Source: Ardenticatenaceae bacterium
Lineage (GTDB): Bacteria > Chloroflexota > Anaerolineae > Promineifilales > Promineifilaceae
Direction: 5' to 3'
Length of the DNA stretch: 64,000 nt
NCBI GenBank assembly: GCA_011525915.1
Contig: WYBM01000033.1
Location: forward strand, 51,148-115,147
Part shown: positions 40,723-48,995 of the stretch, piece by piece
Numbering within the stretch: the stretch's first letter is position 1
Layout of the letters: each line of letters starts with the position of its first letter
Notes under the pieces: model-generated
What the model was told of the DNA's origin: nothing
The model's input: the letters and a program-made list of their open reading frames with translations, nothing else
Database searches by the model: none
Made by a program: the position numbers and the translations under genes

Positions 40723-43470
40723 ATGGCGGAAAGAACACAGGCTGGCGCGCACAACGTATTGCGCTATGAACGAAATCCCCTGGACGTTATCTTCGCTCCC
40801 AAAACCATAGCCGTTATTGGCGCCACCGAGCGGGAGGGCAGTGTTGGCCGTACCATTCTGTGGAACCTGATGAGCAACGCTTTTGGCGGCACCATCTTCC
40901 CGGTGACACCTACCCGCAGCAGTGTCATGGGCATCAAGGCATACCCCTCAGTGACGGCCGTACCAGAACCGGTAGATTTAGCCATTATTGTCACCCCGGC
41001 CCGCACTGTGCCCGGCATTGTGCGTGAATGTGTGGAAGTGGGTGTGCGCGGCGCTATCATCATTTCGGCCGGGTTTAAGGAAATTGGGCCAGAAGGGGCT
41101 GCTTTAGAGCAGGAAATTCTGGCTGAAGCCCGCCGGGGTCATATGCGTATCATCGGTCCCAACTGCCTGGGTGTAATGAACACGGTCAGTGGTTTAAATG
41201 CCACTTTTGCCAGCACCATAGCCCGCCCTGGCTCCGTAGGCTTTATCAGCCAGAGCGGCGCCTTGCTGACGGCCATCCTGGATTGGAGCTTCCGCGAAAA
41301 CGTCGGATTCAGCGCTTTTGTTTCCATTGGTTCCATGTTGGATGTAGACTGGGGTGACCTGATTCATTACCTGGGTGATGACCCCCGCACCAAGAGCATT
41401 GTCATGTACATGGAGTCGATCGGTAACGCTCGCTCCTTCCTCTCGGCGGCGCGGGAAGTGGCCTTGACAAAACCCATTATCGTCATCAAGCCGGGGCGAA
41501 CGGCGGCGGCGGCGCAGGCGGCTGCTTCCCATACCGGTGCCTTGACCGGCAGTGATGAAGTACTGGCGGCTGCCTTTCGGCGTTCCGGCGTGCTGCGTGT
41601 GGATCGCATTGATGATCTGTTTAACATGGCTGAGGTGCTGGCCAAACAACCCCGGCCGCGTGGGCCACGCCTGACCATTGTCACCAACGCTGGCGGCCCC
41701 GGTGTGTTGGCCACCGATGCCCTGATCGGCAGCGGCGGTGAATTGACGGCACTTTCTGTAGAGACAATAACGGAACTGGACAAGATTCTGCCGGCGCATT
41801 GGAGCCACAATAACCCGGTGGATATTTTAGGGGATGCCGATGCCGAGCGATATTCCCAGGCCATTCAGGTGGCAGCCAATGATCCCCACAGTGATGGGCT
41901 GCTGGTGATCTTGACACCGCAGGCGATGACGGCGCCCACGCAGACAGCGCAATTGCTGCAAAAGCAATACGGCCGTCCTGCGGGTTACCTGTATGGCAAG
42001 CCCATCCTTGCCAGTTGGATGGGTGGAGCAGACGTGACCGCCGGTAAAGATATTCTTAATCAGGCCAACATCCCAACCTTTGATTTTCCAGACACGGCCG
42101 CCCGTACCTTTTTCTACATGTGGCGCTACCAGCGGCGGCTGCAAAGCCTGTATGAAACACCCCATGCCCCAGCCCAGACGCCAGAAAGCACAGCCCGCCA
42201 CGACGAAATCAGCCAGATGTTGGATGCCGTGCGCCAGACGGGCCGCACCATTCTCACGGAATATGAATCCAAACAAGTGCTAGCTGCTTATGATATTCCC
42301 ACCGTTGATACCCGCCTGGCGCACAGCGCAGAGGAAGCCGTGGCTGCCGCCGCTGCCATTGGTTACCCGGTGGTGGTGAAGCTTAATTCTGAAACCATTA
42401 CGCACAAGACAGATGTGGGCGGTGTACGGTTGGATCTGGCTACGGCCGATGAAGTGCGCCATGCCTACCGCACCATGGAAAAATTAGTTTCCGCCCAATA
42501 CAGTCCGGCTGACTTTTTGGGTGTCACAGTGCAGCCCATGTTGAACTTAAAAAACGGCTATGAACTGATTATTGGCAGCAGCCCAGACCCCCAGTTTGGG
42601 CCGGTGCTGTTGTTCGGCTCTGGCGGCACACTGGTGGAGGTGTTCAAAGACCGGGCGCTGGGGCTGCCGCCGCTGACCACCACGTTAGCCCGCCGCATGA
42701 TGGAACGTACTAAAATTCACCAGGCTTTACAGGGTGTGCGTGGTCGTGCGCCGGTTGACCAGGCTGCCCTGGAAGAGCTGCTGGTACATTTTGGCAATCT
42801 GGTGGTGGAACAGCGCTGGATTAAGGAGATTGACATTAATCCCCTGTTTGCCTCCGCTGATGATCTGATCGCGCTGGATGCGCGGGTGGTATTGTACACG
42901 CCAGAGGTCACCCTAGAACAATTACCGCGGCTGGCCATACGGCCGTATCCCACCCAATATGTGCAGCCTTATACCACCACCCAGGGCGACCACCTTACTA
43001 TTCGCCCCATCCGCGCCGAGGATGAACCAAAGGTGGTAGAGCTCCACCAAACGTTGTCTGAAAAAAGCGTGTACATGCGTTATTTCCGCGCTTTCCAGTA
43101 CGATCAGCGAGTGGAACATGAACGGCTTATTCGTATATGCCACGTGGATTATGACCGGGAAGTCGTGCTGGTGGCCGAGAAACATGACACCGAAAGTGAC
43201 AAGCAGCATATTTTAGGCATTGGCCGCCTGACTCGGGCCCGAAATGAGGATACAGCGGAGTTTGCCCTACTCATTAGCGATGCCTACCAGGGGCATGGGT
43301 TGGGTACAGAACTGCTGCGCCGCCTGCTGGCCTACGGCCGTGAAGAAGGCATTACCCGTGTTGAAGCTTATATCCTGGCCGAAAATCGGGGCATGCTGCA
43401 TGTGTGTAAAAAGCTTGGCTTCTCATTCCAACGTCAAGCAGAAGTGATCAAAGCCACCATCGATTTGTAA
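40723..43470 (+). CDS. NDP-forming acyl-CoA synthetase with C-terminal GNAT acetyltransferase domain
   Basis: A 915-residue cytosolic protein. Domains in order: CoA-binding Rossmann fold ([20 protein letters not shown]), succinyl-CoA-ligase-like domains ([24 protein letters not shown]), ATP-grasp (about 515-735, [20 protein letters not shown]), and a GNAT domain from about 760 ([39 protein letters not shown] is the acetyl-CoA site). The order matches the protein acetyltransferases Pat/PatZ. In those proteins the synthetase half is thought to have lost the catalytic His, but here SHTGALTG keeps His270 as in active ADP-forming acetyl-CoA synthetases. It could therefore make acetyl-CoA (or another acyl-CoA), acetylate proteins, or both. 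ATG 40723 has ribosome-binding site GGAGAG and lies beyond the phased hairpin. Confidence 0.9.
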   Translation: MAERTQAGAHNVLRYERNPLDVIFAPKTIAVIGATEREGSVGRTILWNLMSNAFGGTIFPVTPTRSSVMGIKAYPSVTAVPEPVDLAIIVTPARTVPGIVRECVEVGVRGAIIISAGFKEIGPEGAALEQEILAEARRGHMRIIGPNCLGVMNTVSGLNATFASTIARPGSVGFISQSGALLTAILDWSFRENVGFSAFVSIGSMLDVDWGDLIHYLGDDPRTKSIVMYMESIGNARSFLSAAREVALTKPIIVIKPGRTAAAAQAAASHTGALTGSDEVLAAAFRRSGVLRVDRIDDLFNMAEVLAKQPRPRGPRLTIVTNAGGPGVLATDALIGSGGELTALSVETITELDKILPAHWSHNNPVDILGDADAERYSQAIQVAANDPHSDGLLVILTPQAMTAPTQTAQLLQKQYGRPAGYLYGKPILASWMGGADVTAGKDILNQANIPTFDFPDTAARTFFYMWRYQRRLQSLYETPHAPAQTPESTARHDEISQMLDAVRQTGRTILTEYESKQVLAAYDIPTVDTRLAHSAEEAVAAAAAIGYPVVVKLNSETITHKTDVGGVRLDLATADEVRHAYRTMEKLVSAQYSPADFLGVTVQPMLNLKNGYELIIGSSPDPQFGPVLLFGSGGTLVEVFKDRALGLPPLTTTLARRMMERTKIHQALQGVRGRAPVDQAALEELLVHFGNLVVEQRWIKEIDINPLFASADDLIALDARVVLYTPEVTLEQLPRLAIRPYPTQYVQPYTTTQGDHLTIRPIRAEDEPKVVELHQTLSEKSVYMRYFRAFQYDQRVEHERLIRICHVDYDREVVLVAEKHDTESDKQHILGIGRLTRARNEDTAEFALLISDAYQGHGLGTELLRRLLAYGREEGITRVEAYILAENRGMLHVCKKLGFSFQRQAEVIKATIDL

Positions 43471-43556
43471 GAAATACCCGCCTGTCATCCCCCAATTTTT
43501 CACCTTATTTTCTCGGCTTTTATGCTGCCTTTATTCCCTTTGCAAGCGTAACCATT

Positions 43557-43562
43557 TATAAT
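43557..43562 (+). promoter_or_regulatory. Candidate -10 box TATAAT before the large CSLREA-type gene
   Basis: A perfect TATAAT lies 98 bp upstream of ATG 43660 in the 189-bp spacer after the acyl-CoA synthetase gene. No good -35 is seen at 16-18 bp. Nothing else in the spacer stands out. Confidence 0.35.
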
Positions 43563-43659
43563 CATTTCTCAGGTGGAGTTTTGAGCCAGAAGTTTGCTGC
43601 CCTACCTGTGTAACCGTACAGTCTAAAATTAGATTGGCAGATCATTGCCAGGAGAAAAA

Positions 43660-46600
43660 ATGCGTACCTTACTTTGTTGCGTAACGTATAAATTAACCCG
43701 TTGGTGGCGGCTTGGTTTTGTGATGCTGCTTCCTGCAGCATTGGTTTTGTGGCTTTTTACGTTTGTTTTGCTTGTACCCACGGCTCATGCCGCCACGTTT
43801 AATGTCAACAGTTTTTTAGATGCCAACGATGCCAATCCTGGCAACGGCATCTGTGATGATGGCAGCGGTAACTGCACCTTACGCGCCGCCCTCAGTGAAG
43901 CCAATGCCCTGACCGGGGCTGACGTTATTATCTTGCCGGCAGGCGTTTACACGCTTACTTTGAGCGGGACGAACGAAAATAATAATGCCACCGGTGATCT
44001 AGATGTTGATAGAGGATCTGTCACCATTCAAGGGGCGGGCGCAGAGAGCACCATTATTCAGGCGGGGAATACCATGACCAATGGCATTGACCGCGTTTTT
44101 CATTTACTGGACATTTTTGTGATCCTGAGGTTGGAAGGGGTAACCGTGCGTCACGGCCGTGCGCCTGCGGGCAGCAGTGGCGGCGGTATTTACGTGGCCG
44201 ATGCCTCATTAACATTGGTCAACAGCATTGTTGAAGCTAATCGTGCTGGTGATGGCGGTGCCGGGGGCGGCAGTGGTGGTCATGGCGGGGGAATTTATGC
44301 CCTTAACGGCCTTGTCACCGTGGAAAATAGTTATATCCTGGACAATATCGCCGGCGATGGCGCGGACAACAGCTCTGGCAGTGGTAACGCCGGAGATGGG
44401 GGCGAAGGCGGCGGCATCTACAGTAATGGGACGATCGTTTCTTTAACACATAGCCATGTTGAAGGCAATAACGCCGGGCATGGGGGTGATGGCAGTAGTG
44501 GCAGCAATGCCGGAAATGGGGGCGATGGTGGGGCACTGCATATTAGCGGTGGGTCATTAACCATTTATGACAGTACCATTAGCCAAAATGTGGCCGGCGA
44601 CAGCGGGGTGGCTACCGGCGGCGGCCTCAACGCTTTTGGCGGTGATGGCGGTGGCCTGTTGTTGCGTAGTAACACGGTCATCAGCAACAGTACCATTAGC
44701 AGCAACACCGTGGGTTTTGGTTCTATTACCACCCCCATAGGTGGCGGTGTCCTTGTTAATAACCCGGCGACTGTGGTGGATGTTGTGAATAGTACGCTGT
44801 CTGCCAATTACGGCGGCCGGCGTGGTGGTGGCGTCTATAATTTTAATGGCACAACCCGGCTTAAAAATGTGACCATGAGCGGGAATGTGGTGACATTGAG
44901 TGGGGCCGCTGTTTACGTAAATGCCGGCACGGTGGATATCCAGAATGCCATCATTACGAACAACACACTCAGCGATTGTTTTAAGACGGCCAGCAGCACC
45001 ATCAGCGGCAGCAATAACCTCATAGACGACCACAACACCGGTGGGGCGTGTGACCCCATTAGCACGGCCGCAGTGACAAACTTTGATACCACACTGGCCG
45101 ATAATGGCGGGCCAACGTTGACACATGCGCTGCTGCCCGGCAGCAATGCCCGCAATAGTGGCGCGAATAATTGCCCTGATCATAATGGCAGCCCTTTAAC
45201 CATAGATCAGCGGGGCATTGCCCGGCCGCAAAGTGTGGCTTGTGACATTGGCGCGTTTGAGCTGGTGAACCAGGGGCCAACGGCCGTGCCCAATAACTAT
45301 GGGACCAATGAAGATACCTCATTGACCGTGGCCGCCCCTGGCGTTCTAGGTAATGATATTGAGCCGGAAGGGGATGCCATGACGGCCACCCTCAACAGCG
45401 GGCCGGCCAACGGCGTGCTGGTTTTGCAGGCCAATGGGGCGTTTGTGTATACACCTACGCAAAATTTTGCCGGCGTTGACCAGTTTGAGTACGCTGTCAG
45501 TGATGGCTTTCTTATGGACACGGCCGTGGTTACACTGACAGTGAATGCCGTCAACGACCCACCGTCTGTGTTGGCTGACAGTGACACGACCAATGAAGAT
45601 ATGGCTGTCACCACCCATGTGCTGGCCAATGACAGTGACCTGGACGGCAGCCTGGACCCTGGCAGTGTGAATATCGTCACGCCGCCAACCAACGGTACAA
45701 CTGGCGTAAATCTGACCAGTGGGGCCGTGACGTATACGCCCACGCAAGATTTTAATGGCCTGGATACCTACGTTTATGAAGTGTGTGATGATGGTACCCC
45801 ACTGCCTGCTTTGTGTGACACGGCCGTGGTCACCATCACGGTTGACGCAGTCAATGATCCCCCGATTGCCGTGGCCGACATAGAGGCCACGGTTGAAGAC
45901 ATGGCCGTGGTTACAGATATCTTAGCCAATGATAGTGACAGCGACGGCAGTCTGGTTCCGGGCAGTGTTTCTATTGTGAGCGGACCCGGGAACGGCACGG
46001 CCGTGGTTAACCTGACGACCGGGATGGTAACATACACCCCCACGCTTAACTTTAATGGCCTGGACACGTACGTTTACCAAGTGTGTGATGATGGCACCCC
46101 CTTACCAGCAGCCTGTGCCACGGCTATCGTAACCGTGACGATTGATGCCGTCAATGACGCACCCATCCTTATGGCTGATGCAGACGTGACCGATGAAGAC
46201 ACCGCCGTAACAACCGATGTGCTGGCCAATGATACAGATGTAGACGGAAATCTGGATTTGACAAGTATGGCCATCCTCACTGCTCCGGTGAATGGTGTGG
46301 CCACTATTAACTTGACCACTGGCGCCGTGACCTATACGCCTACGCTTGAATTCAGCGGTTCAGACAGCTACGTCTACCAGATTTGTGACGATGGCACACC
46401 GCTGCCGTCCCTATGTGGCTCGGCTGCGGTTACCATCACCGTAAACGCTGTCAATGATCCCCCCAATGCCGTGGATGATGCAGATGTGACTGATGAGGAC
46501 ACGGCCGTGACCACCAACGTGTTGGTTAATGATAGTGATATAGACGGCGCCCTTGATCCGGCCAGCGTGACCATCACCAATGGGCCAGGCAACGGTGTGA

Positions 46601-47610
46601 CGGCCGTCAATCTGACCACCGGGGCCGTGACTTATACCCCCACGCTTAACTTTAATGGCCAGGATGTCTACATCTACGAAGTGTGTGACAATGGCTTTCC
46701 CTTGCCGCCCGCCTGTGCCACGGCCACTGTGACCATCACCGTAAACGCCGTCAATGACCCGCCGCTGGTGATGAATGACACGGCCGTTACCGAGGTGGAC
46801 GAGTCCGTAATGGTTGACGTGCTGGCCAATGACAGTGACCCAGATGGCAACCTGGTTCCCGGCAGTGTAAGCGTCATCAGCCCGCCTGCCAATGGCACCG
46901 CCACGGTCATTCTGGCTACGGGGCAGGTTGTTTATACACCAACGCAGGCCTTTATGGGTACAGATACATTGACATACCAGGTCTGTGACGATGGGTCGCC
47001 ACTGCCCTCATTATGTGGCTCCGCCGTGGTGACCATAACTGTACTGCTGTTTAATCAGCCGCCTGTGGTAGATGCCGGCAGCAACCAGCAGGTTGATGAA
47101 GGCGACCTGGTTTCCTTCTCCGGCACCTACACTGATACGGGTAATGTGACCATTCACTGGGACTTTGGTGATGGCAGCCAGGCCACTGGCACGTTGACCC
47201 CTACACATACCTACAGCGACAATGGTGTCTTTGTGGTCACCCTTACTATTACGGATGATGTAGGGGCGTCTGGCAGTAGTGCCCTCACCGTTACCGTGAG
47301 TAATGTGGCGCCCTCCGTGGCTGCCGGGCCAGACATGACTGTGGCCCTGGGGGTCATGGTAAATTTCAGCGGCAGCTTTACAGACCCGGGCACAGGTGAT
47401 ACCCATACCTTCGCATGGGACTTTGATGATGGTGGCACGGCTGCTGGCACACTGACGCCAGCGCACACTTTTACGGCCCCCGGTATTTACACCGTCACCC
47501 TGACAATCACCGATGATGATGGCGGTGTCGGCTACGGCACACTCACGGTCACCGTACTGGCGGACCAATGGTTTATCTACTTGCCGACCATCTTGCGCCC
47601 CGCCGGGTAG
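43660..47610 (+). CDS. Large secreted CSLREA/beta-helix protein with cadherin-like and PKD repeats
   Basis: A 1316-residue exported protein. The signal peptide is long (LGFVMLLPAALVLWLFTFVL, cleavage near AHAA). Next is the CSLREA-type block (ATFNVNSFLDANDANPGNGI, GNCTLRAALSEANAL), then a right-handed parallel beta-helix rich in Gly (GDGGAGGGSGGHGGG, GGALHISGGSLTIYDSTISQ). From about 545 come six Big_9/cadherin-like repeats of about 100 residues, recognised by NDPPxxxxDxxxTxEDxAV and VLANDSDxDG. Two PKD domains follow (WDFGDGSQATGTL; WDFDDGGTAAGTL). The last residues are QWFIYLPTILRPAG, resembling the tails of two other large secreted proteins here. ATG 43660 has ribosome-binding site AGGAG. 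The role is probably surface adhesion; no catalytic residues are seen. Confidence 0.88.
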   Translation: MRTLLCCVTYKLTRWWRLGFVMLLPAALVLWLFTFVLLVPTAHAATFNVNSFLDANDANPGNGICDDGSGNCTLRAALSEANALTGADVIILPAGVYTLTLSGTNENNNATGDLDVDRGSVTIQGAGAESTIIQAGNTMTNGIDRVFHLLDIFVILRLEGVTVRHGRAPAGSSGGGIYVADASLTLVNSIVEANRAGDGGAGGGSGGHGGGIYALNGLVTVENSYILDNIAGDGADNSSGSGNAGDGGEGGGIYSNGTIVSLTHSHVEGNNAGHGGDGSSGSNAGNGGDGGALHISGGSLTIYDSTISQNVAGDSGVATGGGLNAFGGDGGGLLLRSNTVISNSTISSNTVGFGSITTPIGGGVLVNNPATVVDVVNSTLSANYGGRRGGGVYNFNGTTRLKNVTMSGNVVTLSGAAVYVNAGTVDIQNAIITNNTLSDCFKTASSTISGSNNLIDDHNTGGACDPISTAAVTNFDTTLADNGGPTLTHALLPGSNARNSGANNCPDHNGSPLTIDQRGIARPQSVACDIGAFELVNQGPTAVPNNYGTNEDTSLTVAAPGVLGNDIEPEGDAMTATLNSGPANGVLVLQANGAFVYTPTQNFAGVDQFEYAVSDGFLMDTAVVTLTVNAVNDPPSVLADSDTTNEDMAVTTHVLANDSDLDGSLDPGSVNIVTPPTNGTTGVNLTSGAVTYTPTQDFNGLDTYVYEVCDDGTPLPALCDTAVVTITVDAVNDPPIAVADIEATVEDMAVVTDILANDSDSDGSLVPGSVSIVSGPGNGTAVVNLTTGMVTYTPTLNFNGLDTYVYQVCDDGTPLPAACATAIVTVTIDAVNDAPILMADADVTDEDTAVTTDVLANDTDVDGNLDLTSMAILTAPVNGVATINLTTGAVTYTPTLEFSGSDSYVYQICDDGTPLPSLCGSAAVTITVNAVNDPPNAVDDADVTDEDTAVTTNVLVNDSDIDGALDPASVTITNGPGNGVTAVNLTTGAVTYTPTLNFNGQDVYIYEVCDNGFPLPPACATATVTITVNAVNDPPLVMNDTAVTEVDESVMVDVLANDSDPDGNLVPGSVSVISPPANGTATVILATGQVVYTPTQAFMGTDTLTYQVCDDGSPLPSLCGSAVVTITVLLFNQPPVVDAGSNQQVDEGDLVSFSGTYTDTGNVTIHWDFGDGSQATGTLTPTHTYSDNGVFVVTLTITDDVGASGSSALTVTVSNVAPSVAAGPDMTVALGVMVNFSGSFTDPGTGDTHTFAWDFDDGGTAAGTLTPAHTFTAPGIYTVTLTITDDDGGVGYGTLTVTVLADQWFIYLPTILRPAG
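45270..47045 (+). repeat. Six tandem cadherin-like (Big_9) repeats in the CSLREA-type gene
   Basis: Each unit is about 300 bp and encodes N-D-P-P, T-x-E-D-x-A-V, V-L-A-N-D-S-D-x-D-G, and a T-Y-T-P/Y-x-Y-x-x-C-D-D-G-x-P-L-P block. The CDDGxPLP segment with paired Cys distinguishes these from the twelve repeats of the giant protein at the right edge, which lack it. Confidence 0.8.
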
Positions 47611-47617
47611 CATAAGG

Positions 47618-47651
47618 AAGGGTTAGTTGAGTATTGACTCAACTAACCCTT
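47618..47651 (+). terminator. Rho-independent terminator after the CSLREA-type gene
   Basis: AAGGGTTAGTTGAG (47618-47631) and CTCAACTAACCCTT (47638-47651) form a 14-bp stem with a 6-nt loop, 8 bp past the stop. TTCTCTT follows, giving a fair U-tract. Confidence 0.85.
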
Positions 47652-47694
47652 TTCTCTTGGCGCTTTTTTGTTTTTTCTGTAAAGTCAGGCCGGT

Positions 47695-48927
47695 ATGTCT
47701 AAGCGGCTTTATGACCTTTTTAGCCCGGCATTTAAGCGCCACCCCTTTGCCACCTTTGCCCGTATGCGGCAGGATGACCCTATATATGCCCACGTTTCAC
47801 CGGGGGGGGCAACCACCTGGTATGTCACCCGTTATGAAGATGTGTTGGCCGTGCTGCGGGACAATGACCACTTTGTGAAGGACGTGCGGAATACGCTGCC
47901 GGAGGGGGTACGGCCGTTGCTCCCTAAACAACCCACCACCCATGAATTGATCAACCAGAACATGCTCTTCTCTGACCCACCAGACCACACCCGGCTGCGG
48001 GCTCTGGTAAACCAGGCCTTTACGCCGCGCCGTGTAGAGCAGATGGCCCATCGTGTACAACAGATGGCCGATGAATTGCTCCACAGCATGGCGGCACAGG
48101 GTAGGGCAGATTTGATTGCCGATTATGCCTTGCCTTTACCGGTTATGGTGATCTGTGAAATGCTGGGCATCCCGGCCGCTGACCAGGCACAGGTGGCTGA
48201 CTGGTCACAAGCCATCATTGCGCCGGGCAGCCGCGGGTTAAGCAACCAGGCCCGTAAGCAAAAGATGCGGGCGTTGGTAGATTACCTGCAACAGTTGTTT
48301 GCCCACCGCCGCCAACATCCTCAAGATGACCTGGTGACGGCCCTGGTGCAGGCAGAAATGGGTGTTGGCATGGCCGCGACGGGTGACAAATTGACAGAGG
48401 CCGAACTTTCCAGCATGGTGGCGCTGCTGCTGGTGACCGGCCACGAAACTACGGTAAACCTGATCGGCAATGGTGCATTAGCCCTGTGGCAGCATCCAGT
48501 GCAGTTACAAATGCTTAAAGATAGGCCGGCGTTGTGGACCACGGCCGTGGAAGAACTGCTCCGTTACGATGGCCCTGTAGAAACATCGACCACACGCTGG
48601 CTGCGGGCCGATTATGAATTTAAAGGCCGCCAGATGCGGCGCGGTGACGTGATGCGTGTCTCCCTGGCCTCTGCTAACCGGGACACGGCTCAATTTACGC
48701 ACCCAGACCAGTTAGACATCACCCGCCGTGACAACAAACATCTGGCGTTTGGGCATGGCATTCACTACTGTCTGGGGGCGCCATTGGCCCGGTTGGAAGG
48801 GCATATTGCCCTCAATACGTTATTTGGCCATTTTCCCCATTGGCACCTGGTCCATCCGCCAGCGGAACTTCACTGGCGGTCAGGCGTCCTGTTTCGTGGT
48901 CTGGAAACCCTGCCCATAAAAACCTGA
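47695..48927 (+). CDS. Cytochrome P450 (CYP107-like bacterial class)
   Basis: A 410-residue soluble monooxygenase. The heme-binding loop is LAFGHGIHYCLGAPLARLE, with the thiolate ligand at Cys359. The I-helix oxygen-activation motif is LVTGHETT (246-253), the ExxR pair is Glu287 and Arg290, and SDPPDHTRLRALVNQAFTPR is the typical N-terminal third block of soluble bacterial P450s. It would hydroxylate or otherwise oxidise a lipophilic or secondary-metabolite substrate with a ferredoxin partner. No ferredoxin, reductase or biosynthetic gene cluster is adjacent, so it probably stands alone; flanking terminators bracket it (47618-47651 and 48937-48965). The substrate is not predictable. The start ATG 47695 has no strong ribosome-binding site. 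Confidence 0.95.
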   Translation: MSKRLYDLFSPAFKRHPFATFARMRQDDPIYAHVSPGGATTWYVTRYEDVLAVLRDNDHFVKDVRNTLPEGVRPLLPKQPTTHELINQNMLFSDPPDHTRLRALVNQAFTPRRVEQMAHRVQQMADELLHSMAAQGRADLIADYALPLPVMVICEMLGIPAADQAQVADWSQAIIAPGSRGLSNQARKQKMRALVDYLQQLFAHRRQHPQDDLVTALVQAEMGVGMAATGDKLTEAELSSMVALLLVTGHETTVNLIGNGALALWQHPVQLQMLKDRPALWTTAVEELLRYDGPVETSTTRWLRADYEFKGRQMRRGDVMRVSLASANRDTAQFTHPDQLDITRRDNKHLAFGHGIHYCLGAPLARLEGHIALNTLFGHFPHWHLVHPPAELHWRSGVLFRGLETLPIKT

Positions 48928-48936
48928 TAAACATAG

Positions 48937-48965
48937 AAGCCGGGCAAGATCACCTTGCCCGGCTT
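48937..48965. terminator. Bidirectional hairpin terminator between P450 and giant gene
   Basis: AAGCCGGGCAAG (48937-48948) and CTTGCCCGGCTT (48954-48965) form a perfect 12-bp stem around ATCAC, between the convergent P450 and giant genes. The A-rich and T-rich flanks suit termination in both directions. Confidence 0.8.
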
Positions 48966-48995
48966 GTTGTGTACGTTAGAGCTGTGCTGTGTTCC

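Noticed and set aside
47695..48927. Biosynthetic gene cluster around the P450
   Set aside because: No polyketide, peptide, terpene or tailoring genes, and no ferredoxin, lie within the window. The gene is flanked by terminators and large adhesin genes.
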